A DNA stretch of 45,578 nt, from assembly GCF_000142905.1 (NCBI RefSeq), contig NW_013657657.1:123447-169024 (forward strand). The letters run 5' to 3'. The position numbers and the translations under genes were made by a program. Source of the stretch: Thecamonas trahens ATCC 50062 (Eukaryota > Apusozoa > Apusomonadida > Apusomonadidae). This document shows, in pieces, positions 27,573 through 36,388 of the stretch. Position 1 is the stretch's first letter; every line of letters begins with the position of its first letter. Under the pieces are notes generated by a model that saw only the letters and a program-made list of their open reading frames with translations, was not told the DNA's origin and did not search any database.

Positions 27573-27863
27573 NNNNNNNNNNNNNNNNNNNNNNNNNNNN
27601 NNNNNNNNNNNNNNNNNNNNNNNNNNNNNNNNNNNNNNNNNNNNNNNNNNNNNNNNNNNNNNNNNNNNNNNNNNNNNNNNNNNNNNNNNNNNNNNNNNNN
27701 NNNNNNNNNNNNNNNNNNNNNNNNNNNNNNNNNNNNNNNNNNNNNNNNNNNNNNNNNNNNNNNNNNNNNNNNNNNNNNNNNNNNNNNNNNNNNNNNNNNN
27801 NNNNNNNNNNNNNNNNNNNNNNNNNNNNNNNNNNNNNNNNNNNNNNNNNNNNNNNNNNNNNNN
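27573..27863. other. Assembly gap (291 N)
   Basis: All bases are N. The gap is flanked on both sides by G-runs (C-rich on the minus strand), typical of sequence that is hard to read through. Confidence 1.
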
Positions 27864-27925
27864 GGGGGGGGACTCAGCGTCGCTAGGGCCCACAGCAGTC
27901 ACGGTTGGGCGAGAGTACAAAGGCC

Positions 27926-28153
27926 TCAGCTGGGCTTGTCGCCATGACGAGTATCGAGAGTGGCGAGGGCAGTCGCGCGGCGGGCGGCGAGGGCATCGAG
28001 ATCGGCGGTGGAGGCGGCCTTGGCGGCGGCGGCGGCGGCCTGGGCGTCGGCGGCGCGTGCATTGACCGAGCGGAGCCGGAGGGCAAGGGCGCCGGTAAAG
28101 GCCACGAGCAGCGCGGTCTGTACCGCCCGGCGCTGAGTCATGGTCAGCGGCAT
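27926..28153 (-). CDS. Small single-span membrane protein, hypothetical
   Basis: A 75-residue ORF from ATG 28153. The ATG follows a C/T-rich leader ending CTCTGCCACC, the style of real starts in this window. The N-terminus MPLTMTQRRAVQTALLVAF leads into one hydrophobic span (to about residue 24), then an Arg-rich turn (RLRSVNAR) and an Ala-rich helix that looks like a short coiled coil. The Arg residues next to the span suggest a mitochondrial or other single-pass membrane protein, but no family is recognised. The upstream frame continues to 28543, but that part is not protein-like. Confidence 0.5.
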   Translation of the reverse strand: MPLTMTQRRAVQTALLVAFTGALALRLRSVNARAADAQAAAAAAKAASTADLDALAARRATALATLDTRHGDKPS

Positions 28154-28470
28154 GGTGGCAGAGATGGGAGGGTGCAGAGGAGTGGGGTTGAAGGGGGGGG
28201 AGGGGGCGGGGGAGTGGAATACGACGTGTTGTGGTTGAGCTGACGCGCAGCCGTCAGTGGACAGGGACGATGACTGGGAGAGTGGCAGACAGAGTAAGAA
28301 GCAGGTCAAGATTAGGGATGATGTATTCATCAGGAAGGAGAGGCAAGCACAGGAAGAGAGTTGTGGTTGCGGCCAGAGTGGTATCGCGACTCTGTTGTGC
28401 GAGAGTCGTGCGAGCGATGCTAGGAGATGTAGCAATGGAACAGTGCGATCTCGATCACAGCAAACGTGCG
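28154..28470. other. Spacer between small membrane protein and cyclin
   Basis: A 317-bp stretch between two minus-strand genes, with a G-run near 28193-28212 belonging to the leader of the downstream small gene. No gene is seen in it. Confidence 0.4.
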
Positions 28471-29178
28471 CTATGTGCGCGAGAGCGGCCTTTGTCGCTT
28501 CATCGGTCGAGGCGATGAGCTCGCGGGAGCGTCGGGGAACCACGGCAGCGAGTTCGAGGGCAAATGTGCACGGCGCTTGCGCGAGAGCGGCACGACTGCG
28601 GACGGCAGTCGTGAGCGCGCATCGATGAGAAGCGCTGGGTCGAGATCGGGCTCGGGCGAGCCGAGCGAGAGCGAGAAGACCGGCGAGAGGGCAGGCGGGG
28701 CGGGCGAGATGGGGATCGGGTTCGGGTGGAAGACCAAGGGCAGGGATCGGGTGGTGATGGCACTCAGATCGACGTAGAGATTATAGTTGAGGCGCTGGAG
28801 GACCTCCAGCTCGAGGGCGCCAAGCTCCTTGAGCGTGATTCCTGTCAGTGCGGCCCAATACGCGTTGTTGGGCGGTACGTCGAGCGAGTACTTTGCGGCG
28901 AGGAGGAGCGACACGACGACCAGCCGATGGCCGGTCCCCAGAAGGGCCAGGTTGCTCATTTGCTGGCTCTTGCGCAACTGGGCATCGAGGCGGGCAAGGT
29001 ATTCGTCGGCGATGGTGACAATGTCCGAGTGAAGACCGACGCGGGCGACCAGCATGGCCGTGAACGGGCCAATCGAAGCCGACGTGACCGAAAGTGAGTT
29101 GCAATTGATAGCAGCTCGTGCCGTCGATGCACGGGAGCTCGTGCGTGCCACATCGAGAACAGGGAGATTGATCGGCAT
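28471..29178 (-). CDS. Pho80-type (cyclin P/U-like) cyclin
   Basis: A 235-residue protein from ATG 29178. The core HRLVVVSLLLAAKYSLD, NNAYWAALTGITLKELGALE and LEVLQRLNYNLYVD matches the Pho80/cyclin P family: the AAKYxxD motif, a Trp-Ala segment, and the E-x-x-x-L-x-x-L-x-Y/F helix that ends the domain. Such cyclins pair with Pho85-like CDKs and act in nutrient and phosphate signalling and polarity. The N-terminal helix (FTAMLVARVGLHSDIVTIADEYL in outline) fits the first cyclin helix. The C-terminal 90 residues are Pro/Ser/Arg-rich and end with a basic KRQRPLSRT. No intron is needed. The partner kinase is not in the window. Confidence 0.88.
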   Translation of the reverse strand: MPINLPVLDVARTSSRASTARAAINCNSLSVTSASIGPFTAMLVARVGLHSDIVTIADEYLARLDAQLRKSQQMSNLALLGTGHRLVVVSLLLAAKYSLDVPPNNAYWAALTGITLKELGALELEVLQRLNYNLYVDLSAITTRSLPLVFHPNPIPISPAPPALSPVFSLSLGSPEPDLDPALLIDARSRLPSAVVPLSRKRRAHLPSNSLPWFPDAPASSSPRPMKRQRPLSRT

Positions 29179-29452
29179 GTTAAGAACAGGAGGGGGGAGG
29201 GTACAGGACGTGGGTGTTACACAAGTGCCTCAATGGTGAGAGCGTCAAGTGTGCGTCGTACCCCACGGTTCCGTGCCCTTGGTGCGGCTGTTCCCTCTAT
29301 CATCGGCTTACACACCTTTTGTCCCTCGTCTGGTCACTCTAATCCTCAAAATTGGCCGCCCAAACGTTTTCGCCCCGAAAGATGGGTCAGGTTCAGCCGG
29401 ATAGCAGGCGCACAGTCAACGAGTTCAACGGCAAAGCCAGCTCGCCACACTC
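29179..29452. other. Divergent promoter region
   Basis: A 274-bp spacer between the divergent cyclin and LRR genes. It has somewhat lower GC than its surroundings and no coding signal. Confidence 0.4.
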
Positions 29453-30427
29453 ATGGCTGAGCCACTTCCGTTACACGGCCTTGCCCTGCGGGCATGTGCA
29501 CAACTCGAAACCGCATGCTACATTGCCACGCACCAGCAGGAGGCGCTCCGCGGATTGTCGCCGACCTTGAGGGCCATGCTCTTGACCAGCTGGACAAACA
29601 AACGGGTGTACGGGTCGAGCGCGCGTGCCGACTCTCTGCCAGGCCGCACCCTTGTCCGCCTCCTCCTGGCAGGTGGAGCCGCCGCCGAAATCGACGCTCT
29701 CCTGCTCGGCCAGCCGGAAATCCGGGCTCCCAGCGAACTCGTGCTCATCCTTCTCACCCAGTGTCTGGCTGCCACTGTCGTTGACCTGGCATACGCTTGC
29801 CTACCCACTGCGGATGAGTTTTGCAATGGCCTCACTCCAACCAATATACCGCTTACCTGTCCCGCAACCGACCGTGCCACGCCCGCACATGCCACATCCG
29901 CACACTGCGCAAACGCTTGCGTCCCAACTGGTGAGCGCCTGCCGCAGCCGCTCGATCGGCTCGTCCTCGATTTCACCGGCGCGGCACTCACCGGTGAACT
30001 TCTGCTTGAGCTTGCACAACAATTTCGGGTGGTTCGCGGTATGTCGATCCGAGGCGGGCGGTGGCTGTACCCAGATGACCTGGCGGCAGTGTTTGCAGCG
30101 CTCGAGCCGAACACTCTCGAGTGGCTGAACGCCGAGTGGGTGAGCCGACTCGACGACAAAGCGTTCTGCGCCCTGGTGGCGAGCCACGGCGCATCGCTGC
30201 GCATCGTCGACGTCTCGCACGCAACGCGACTGACCGACGCCGCGCTTGACGCGCTCATCGCCCATGTGCCGAACCTCGAGTACATTGGGCTCCGTGGGCT
30301 TACCAGGCTCACCCTCGACGGCCTCCGGCGGCTGACGGCGGCGTTCCCCAACCTCGACGCGCCCACCGGCCAAGGATGCGGCAACCACATTCGGCCGGCG
30401 GCTGCGGGGCACTGGCGCCTGCAATGA
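29453..30427 (+). CDS. LRR protein of the AMN1/RAD7-like (cysteine-containing) type
   Basis: A 324-residue ORF from ATG 29453. The N-terminal half is helical (ACAQLETACYIATHQQEALRG in outline, LPGRTLVRLLLAGG), ending in a Cys/Thr-rich loop. The C-terminal half has LRRs of the AMN1/F-box-LRR class: DRLVLDFTGAALTGELLLEL, LEWLNAEWVSRLDDKAFCAL, LRIVDVSHATRLTDAALDAL, LEYIGLRGLTRLTLDGLRRL. This layout resembles RAD7 and F-box/LRR substrate receptors, but no F-box is clear. After NLDAPTGQGCGNHI the repeat pattern breaks off, so the ORF may be cut short by a late frame error. The tRNA gene begins 45 bp after the stop. Confidence 0.65.
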   Translation: MAEPLPLHGLALRACAQLETACYIATHQQEALRGLSPTLRAMLLTSWTNKRVYGSSARADSLPGRTLVRLLLAGGAAAEIDALLLGQPEIRAPSELVLILLTQCLAATVVDLAYACLPTADEFCNGLTPTNIPLTCPATDRATPAHATSAHCANACVPTGERLPQPLDRLVLDFTGAALTGELLLELAQQFRVVRGMSIRGGRWLYPDDLAAVFAALEPNTLEWLNAEWVSRLDDKAFCALVASHGASLRIVDVSHATRLTDAALDALIAHVPNLEYIGLRGLTRLTLDGLRRLTAAFPNLDAPTGQGCGNHIRPAAAGHWRLQ

Positions 30428-30472
30428 ACTTTTCAAATACCTATGCGAATTTCCCAACTCGCAGTAACGTTA

Positions 30473-30554
30473 GTCGACGTGGCCGAGTGGTTAAGGCGAT
30501 CGACTGCTAATTGGTTGTGCTCTGCACGCGCGTGTTCGAATCACGTCGTCGACG
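30473..30554 (+). tRNA. tRNA-Ser(GCU)
   Basis: The 82-base cloverleaf folds fully. The acceptor arm pairs GTCGACG (30473-30479) with CGTCGAC (30547-30553), with G as discriminator. The D arm carries GGCCGAGTGGTTAAGGC. The anticodon stem ATCGA/TTGGT holds loop CTGCTAA with anticodon GCT at 30506-30508. A long variable arm (TGTGC/GCACG) marks class II, and the T loop is TTCGAAT. It reads AGC and AGU serine codons. No intron or encoded CCA. Confidence 0.97.
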
Positions 30555-30558
30555 ACGA

Positions 30559-30565
30559 TTTTTTT
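30559..30565 (+). terminator. RNA polymerase III terminator (T7)
   Basis: A run of seven T begins four bases after the tRNA 3' end, the usual pol III stop signal. Confidence 0.85.
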
Positions 30566-31026
30566 GCTCCGCTTACGACCCTCCCTCCCTTCCCCCTCCT
30601 TATCAACACTACCACCACACTTATAACCTGATAAAGAACCGTTGCTTCCTTCCTTGCCACAACAATCCAACCACTCGCCCCTCCCACCTCCCCCATCCCC
30701 GGTTTGCTCTCAACTCCACATGCACAGATCAACAGTAGACGTCCCATGGAACATGATCTTCATCTTTCCCCGATCTTCCACTCTGGCCATATCCAGCCTC
30801 CTGTCCCCACCCGCTCTCATGCTCCCCTTCCCTTCCTCCCGCCGGCCCCGGTGATCACAGCCACTTCAACCTCAAACTTCCCCCCTCCCCTTCATTCCTC
30901 ATCTCCCATCCTCACCCCTGCCCATCCACGACCGTATGCTCCAAGACACACCAGCGGCAACTTGTTGTTGTTCGTTTAGCACACCCGTCGCCAAATTTTA
31001 TTCAAACTTTTGATACTTTGCGCGCC
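30566..31026. other. Spacer upstream of kinesin-5, C/T-rich
   Basis: The stretch is C/T/A-rich with many CCTCCC blocks (30580-30930) and a short AT-rich segment (TTTTATTCAAACTTTTGATACTTTG, around 30996-31020, quoted in outline) just before the kinesin ATG. It probably holds the kinesin promoter and 5' leader. Confidence 0.4.
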
Positions 31027-34000
31027 ATGACCCGCCTTCGACTTCCCTCGGCGACGACGACCAAGGCCAAGGCTAAGACGGCGGAGACTGCTGGGAACGC
31101 CGTGCTGAACGACTCGACGACGTCAACGGCGTCGGCGGCGTCGGTGCGGTCGACGACGTCATCGTCGGCGGCGCCCCGGCGGCGTCGGCCCAAGACGTCG
31201 TCAGGCCGCCCGCGGACGGCGCCGGCGCGCGACAGCGGCGCGAGCAGCAACGCGGCGCGGGCCAACATCCAGGTCGCCGTCCGTTGCCGGCCGTTCTCGC
31301 AGGACGAGCTGACCAAGTCGGACACACCGATCCTCAAGTTTACCTCGCCCAACTCGCTCCTCCTCCGTCAGTCCAAGACCAAGGGCTCGAAGCAGTACAC
31401 CTTTGACCACGTGTTCGATCCGGAGACCGACCAGGCCGCCGTCTACGAGGCCGTTGTTGCCCCGTCGGTTGAGCAGGCGCTCTGCGGCTACAACTGCACC
31501 ATCTTTGCCTACGGCCAGACCGGAACCGGCAAGACGTTCACCATGGAGGGCCGCCGCGACCCCGAGTCTGGCTCGTTCGAGGGCTGCGCCCAGGCCGGCA
31601 TCATCCCGCGGACCATCTCGTCCATCTTTGACGTCCTTGAGTCGTCCAACACCGAGTACTCGGTCCGTGTCTCATACCTCGAGATCTACAATGAGGAGCT
31701 CCACGACCTGCTCGGCATGACCGTCCCGCCGCCGCCTCTGCGCATCTTCGAGGACCCCAAGGCATCGACGCCCGGCTCGATGACCGTCCATAATCTGGAG
31801 GAGGTGCCTGTCACTTCGGCCGCCGACATCTATCCTATCCTCGCCCGCGGCCAGGCCAAGCGCCAGGTCGCCGCCACCAAGATGAACGCCTCATCGTCAC
31901 GCTCGCACGCTATCTTCTCCATCACCCTCCACATCAAGGAGTCCAACGCAGAGGGCGAGGACCTGCTCAAGGTCGGCAAGCTCAACCTCGTCGATCTCGC
32001 CGGTTCCGAGAACATTGCCCGCTCCGGCGCCCAGTCCAAGCGCGCTCGCGAGGCTGGTCTCATCAACCAGTCGCTCCTCACCCTCGGCCGCGTCATTAAT
32101 GCCCTCATCGAGCGCCGCCCGCACATCCCCTATCGCGAGTCCAAGCTCACCCGCATCCTGCAGGACTCACTCGGCGGAACGACCAAGACCTGCGTCATCG
32201 CCACCGTCTCGCCGTCCGAGCTCAACTTTGAAGAGACGCTCTCCACCCTCGACTACGCTTCGCGCGCAAAGACCATCGTCAACACCCCCGTCGCCAACCA
32301 GCGCATGACCAAGCGCGTCGTCCTCACACAGTACATCAAGGAGATCGAGTCGCTTAAGAACCAGCTCCAGGCTGCTCGCGAGGCCTCAGGCGTCTACCTC
32401 CCGCTCGACCAGTACGAGGCCCTCAACTCGCGCATTGAGGAGCTCGAGGAGGAGCTTGCCACCGCCACCCAGGCCGTTGAGGATGGATCGGCCAAGATCA
32501 CCGAGCTGGAGGGCTCGCTCGCTACCACCTCCGCCAAGGTTGCCTCGCTCGAGGCTTCGCTCGCCGCCACCCTCGCCGACCTAGCGTCGACGCAGTCCGA
32601 GCTTGCCGCCACCGCTGCCGACCTCTCCGCTACCACCGCCAAGCTCGACGATGAGACTCAGTGGTCGGCCACACTTGCCACCCACGGCAATCACCTCGTC
32701 TCGCGTGGCGAGGCGCTCCGCACCACTCTCACCGGCTCGCTCGGTGACCTCGCAGGCACCCACACCAAGATCGAAGCCTTTGCCGCCTCGGCCACCGCCA
32801 ACGCTGCTGCTCTCGCCTCGTTTCAATCCTCCGCCGCAACGGCCTCCTCCGACTTTGCTGCCGTCCTCGCCTCGGTCAAGGCCGACTCGACCTCGCGCTT
32901 TGACGCTCTCGCCTCGTCTATCGCTGCCGTCCGCGACGCATCTACCGCCTCGCACGCGACTGCCTCCTCCTCGCTCGCGGCCATCGCGTCTACTCTTGCC
33001 TCGTCGACCGCAGACTCGCTCGCCATTGTCGCCGCACAGCAGGCCTCCATCACTGCTGCTGTAGACTCGGCCTCCGGCTCGGCCACTGACGCACACACCG
33101 CCGCCACTGACGCCCTTGACACCGTCACCGCACGACTCGAGTCCAACCAGGAGACGATGGCGGCGCTCCTCGCTGCACAGTCCGCCTCGCAGTCGGCCAT
33201 GGCCTCGCTTCATGCCAACCTCATTGCCTCGGTCTCGTCAGCTCTTACTTCGTTCGAGTCCTCGCTCGAGTCCTCGCTCACCAGCCTCTCTGCATCCGTC
33301 ACCTCGTCCATTGACTCCCTCACTGGCCGCGTCGCCTCGCAGGACGCCGCGCTCGACGATCTGCAGTCCCACCTCCAGAGCCAGATCGAGGCCCAGACCA
33401 AGGACGCGCTTGCCTCGTTCACTTCGGTCCTCAACGCTGCCGCTTCCTCGCTGGCTGCTGACCTTGCGTCCAAGACCACCGCGCTGCGTGCCACCCACGC
33501 CGACACCGCCTCGGCCATCGTCGAGACCCGCGAGACCCTGACTGCGGACATTGCTGTCGTCTCGGACCTTGCCGCAGACCTCTCGCACAACGTCACTGCC
33601 GGCATGGTTGGCGACGCTGCCACCGCCGCCTCGGATGCCGCTGCAGATGCTGCCGCAGACGCCGCCGCCGCTTCGACCGCAGGCCTCGAGACCGCCACCG
33701 CCGATATGGCCACCGACCTCGACAGGCTGCGCGCTTCGCTCGAAGCGGGCGCCTCCGATGTCGCCACCGCCATCACCGCCGCCACTCCGTGCCTTGACGA
33801 CGTCGTGGCTGCGGTCGAGTCCACCGCGGCTACCGCAACCGACGCGCTGGCTGCGGCCCGCGCCGACCTCGACACCGCTGTCGACCACCAGGACAAGATG
33901 TGGAATGAGCTCTCGGTCGAGCCCGCCCAGGCTGCAGCCGAGGATGCCGTGGCCGCCACCGTGAGCCACGCCGATGACCTCGCCACCGCCATCGCCGACT

Positions 34001-34428
34001 TTGCCTACAACCCGCTCGCTCCCACCGGCGCGACTCCAGCCAAGGCTGACATGGCCAACTGGGCCATCGGCTCGCCGATGACTCCGATGCCGCGCCGTAC
34101 CCCGGCTCACTCCGACCTCGCCGCGTCACCGTCCGCCCCGGTCCCGGCTCATACCCCGGTCGCCTCGCTTGCGCCTGCGTCCGCTCCGGCCTCGCCCGCC
34201 ACTGCCCAGGACCCCACCGTCGCTGACAAGGAGAACCCGCCCGCCACGCCCGCCGCCAAGCTCGCGACCGATGCCGATGTCGATGCCGATGCCGATGCTG
34301 ATGCTGAGCTCTCTACCGACGCTAACGCCGAGTCGGACGCGGACGACGCTGTTGCTCGCAAGGCTCTCGCGCCTGCCGACACCAACTCACCGCGGCCGCG
34401 CCGCACCCGCCGCTCGGCGCGAACCTGA
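31027..34428 (+). CDS. Kinesin-5 (BimC/Eg5) motor protein
   Basis: A 1133-residue plus-end motor of the kind that cross-links and slides antiparallel spindle microtubules as a bipolar tetramer. The motor domain (residues about 80-435) shows NIQVAVRCRPFS, the P-loop GQTGTGKTFTMEG, switch I NASSSRSHAIFS, switch II LVDLAGSENIARSGAQ and YRESKLTRILQDSLGG. The start NIQVAVRCRPFS, the YxxGxTGTGKTxTMxG form and the neck TPVANQRMTKRVVLTQYIKEIESLK are typical of kinesin-5. The stalk begins as a coiled coil, but the following 500 residues are extremely Ala/Ser/Thr/Asp-rich. The C-terminus has ATPAKADMANWAIGSPMTP, where Thr-Pro sites could serve as the CDK-regulated BimC box; that is an inference. The ATG at 31027 follows an AT-rich leader. 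Confidence 0.9.
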   Translation: MTRLRLPSATTTKAKAKTAETAGNAVLNDSTTSTASAASVRSTTSSSAAPRRRRPKTSSGRPRTAPARDSGASSNAARANIQVAVRCRPFSQDELTKSDTPILKFTSPNSLLLRQSKTKGSKQYTFDHVFDPETDQAAVYEAVVAPSVEQALCGYNCTIFAYGQTGTGKTFTMEGRRDPESGSFEGCAQAGIIPRTISSIFDVLESSNTEYSVRVSYLEIYNEELHDLLGMTVPPPPLRIFEDPKASTPGSMTVHNLEEVPVTSAADIYPILARGQAKRQVAATKMNASSSRSHAIFSITLHIKESNAEGEDLLKVGKLNLVDLAGSENIARSGAQSKRAREAGLINQSLLTLGRVINALIERRPHIPYRESKLTRILQDSLGGTTKTCVIATVSPSELNFEETLSTLDYASRAKTIVNTPVANQRMTKRVVLTQYIKEIESLKNQLQAAREASGVYLPLDQYEALNSRIEELEEELATATQAVEDGSAKITELEGSLATTSAKVASLEASLAATLADLASTQSELAATAADLSATTAKLDDETQWSATLATHGNHLVSRGEALRTTLTGSLGDLAGTHTKIEAFAASATANAAALASFQSSAATASSDFAAVLASVKADSTSRFDALASSIAAVRDASTASHATASSSLAAIASTLASSTADSLAIVAAQQASITAAVDSASGSATDAHTAATDALDTVTARLESNQETMAALLAAQSASQSAMASLHANLIASVSSALTSFESSLESSLTSLSASVTSSIDSLTGRVASQDAALDDLQSHLQSQIEAQTKDALASFTSVLNAAASSLAADLASKTTALRATHADTASAIVETRETLTADIAVVSDLAADLSHNVTAGMVGDAATAASDAAADAAADAAAASTAGLETATADMATDLDRLRASLEAGASDVATAITAATPCLDDVVAAVESTAATATDALAAARADLDTAVDHQDKMWNELSVEPAQAAAEDAVAATVSHADDLATAIADFAYNPLAPTGATPAKADMANWAIGSPMTPMPRRTPAHSDLAASPSAPVPAHTPVASLAPASAPASPATAQDPTVADKENPPATPAAKLATDADVDADADADAELSTDANAESDADDAVARKALAPADTNSPRPRRTRRSART

Positions 34429-34670
34429 GCCTCACTCACCTCGCCTCGCCTCGCCTCACCCCCACCTCGTCACGTATCCAAATAATAATCTGTACCCTCG
34501 ACTTGACCAAAGCCAACAACAACCGATCACAATCGATGTACCGATGCCGGAGAACGGTGCGAGGATAAGGTGGTCTCGCCCAGCGGCATCCGGTTGTCAC
34601 CGCTAGCTTACCTCTTTCCGAGCCCAAATCATTCGAGACTGACTCAATTGTCACCACTTGACTGCACACA
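34429..34670. other. Spacer between kinesin-5 and capping protein alpha
   Basis: A 242-bp stretch with no gene. Short CTCGCCTCGCCTCGC-like repeats follow the kinesin stop, and a less GC-rich leader precedes the next ATG. Confidence 0.35.
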
Positions 34671-36139
34671 ATGGGTGACGAGTACGACATTCCGGACGAG
34701 GAGAAGCTCGAGATTGTTACGGGCTTTCTCCTGGACGCACCTCCTGGCGAGTTCAACGAGGTGGTCACTGACGTCCGCACCCTCCTGGGCAACGACGATC
34801 TTCTCAACCAGAAGTTCGCCGCTACCGCTCAGGCATACAACACCAGCCACATGGTTGCCGTCGACCTGCCTGACGCCGACCACAAGGTACGCATAATCAT
34901 TGCCTCTCATTCGATTAATCATGTTCACCCCCTCCCCTGTTCACCATTGCCGTCTGCCATGTTCCTTCCACCGTCTGCCACACAGCAAGCCCTTCCCCTT
35001 CCCCCTTCCCTCTCCCTCCCTCCCCCCCCCCTCCCTCCCTCCCCCTTCTCCTCCCTCCCCCTTCCCTCTCCCTTGTCCTTCCACAGCCCCATCCCCTTGC
35101 CTGTCCCCGCCCCCTCTGGCCATGTCCACAGGTCGAATTTTTTTGGGCCGCCACCGTTGCATCGGCCACCGCCACCTCGGTTCCTATGCCCGCGCCCCCC
35201 CCTCCCCCTCTGAAGGCAACCCCGCATGCTGTGAGCTAGTCTGCCTTCCACTCCCCCCCCCCCCCTCCCCATCCACCCGCCAGTATGTTTACACAGCAAG
35301 GTGTACATTCCCGCTTCACCGACTCCACGCGTGCTCCTCCCCTTCGCTAGCGCTAGGCTGTCCGTGGTGGGCGGGTGGTGGGTGGTGGGGGCAAATTCGG
35401 AAGAACAGCCAAAGGGCGGCAAAGACGCATGCGGTCGAGTAGGCGTGCGTGAGGGCGGATGAGAAGCCGGCAAGCAATGACTCACAAGGAGATGTCGTGG
35501 ATGGCTGTGTAGGTGCTGCTGACCAAGTACGGTGAGATCAGCCCGTCCGAGTATCTTGATCCGCGGTCGGCCCAGGTCGTGACGGTCGACCACGCTAAGC
35601 TCGAGGTGACCGGGACCGCGCCTGCGCCTGCGCCTGGCGCCAACGAGGACACCCGCGCCGCCGTCGACGCCGCCATGGTTGCCTACGTCGCCGAGTTCTA
35701 CCCCAACGGACAGGTCGCCACCTACGCCACCGAGACCGGCCTCGTCATCTGCATCTCGGCCGCCAAGTTCTCGCCCGGCAACTTCTGGAACGGCCGCTGG
35801 CGCTCGGTCTGGACCGTCACCATCAACGGCGAGGACGTGACCTTTGAGGGTAAGTTCAACCTGCTTGTCCACTACTACGAGGACGGCAACGTTCAGCTCA
35901 ACTCGGAGTTCACCACCTCGACCGAGGTCACCGCCGCCACTCCGGAGGAGATTGCCGAGGCCGCTGCCGCCGAGATCGCCCGTGAGGAGTCGTCCTACCA
36001 GAGCGCCGTCGGCGAGTCCTACGCTGTCATGTCGGAGCGCACCTTCAAGGGCCTCCGCCGCAAGCTCCCGGTCACCCGCCACCTCATGGACTGGGAGAAG
36101 ACCGCTGGCTACAACCTGGCTCGCGAGATGGGCTCGTGA
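34671..36139 (+). CDS. F-actin capping protein subunit alpha (two exons)
   Basis: The alpha subunit pairs with a beta subunit to cap barbed ends of actin filaments. Exon 1 (34671-34886, 72 codons) encodes EEKLEIVTGFLLDAPPGEFNEV, then VRTLLGNDDLL, the family's N-terminal helices. Exon 2 (35513-36139) runs VLLTKYGEISPSEYLDP through the core with AEFYPNGQ and FWNGRWRSVWTV, NLLVHYYEDGNVQL and the C-terminal tentacle helix ending RTFKGLRRKLPVTRHLMDW. The spliced protein is 280 residues, the usual length. The intron 34887-35512 (626 bp) has a GTACGC donor and a TGTGTAG acceptor, phase 0. In-frame reading through the donor soon leaves conserved sequence, which supports splicing. The beta subunit is not in this window. 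Confidence 0.95.
34887..35512 (+). other. Intron of capping protein alpha, with C-runs
   Basis: The GT-AG intron has donor GTACGC and acceptor TGTGTAG, with a CTCAC branch-like motif near 35481. Its 5' half is C/T-rich with several C-runs (about 35022-35045, 35195-35210, 35250-35268). Two short segments look like the leaders seen before start codons here, but no separate gene is visible. Confidence 0.9.
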
Positions 36140-36388
36140 ATACATCCTTCCCTTCCCCTCTCTGCACACCACCCTGCACACCCCTTTCCCTGCCCTTCCC
36201 AGCTTCTTGTATTTGGGTCGACCCCCGACCCGTTGTCGTGCCCCCTCCCCCCCCCACCCCCTCCCTCCGCTGCTGACCTAATGCCCCTGCCGAGTCGCAC
36301 AGCACGCGCACCCCACTCCCCCCCCCCCACTCCCCCCCACTTCCCCCCCCTCCACCCACCCTCCACCCACCCTCCACACGCCGCGACC
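36140..36388. other. Spacer with C-rich leader
   Basis: Contains 3' flank of capping protein alpha, then a strongly C-rich leader (36238-36370) with repeated CCACCCTCCACCC units before ATG 36389. Confidence 0.5.

Noticed and set aside
33210-34110. Minus-strand ORFs opposite the kinesin-5 tail
   Set aside because: They arise from the Ala/Ser/Thr codon bias of the tail, and one is Gly-rich low complexity.
34925-36181. 418-codon minus-strand ORF across capping protein alpha
   Set aside because: Runs through the intron and opposite the conserved exon; Gly/Arg-rich in the intron part.
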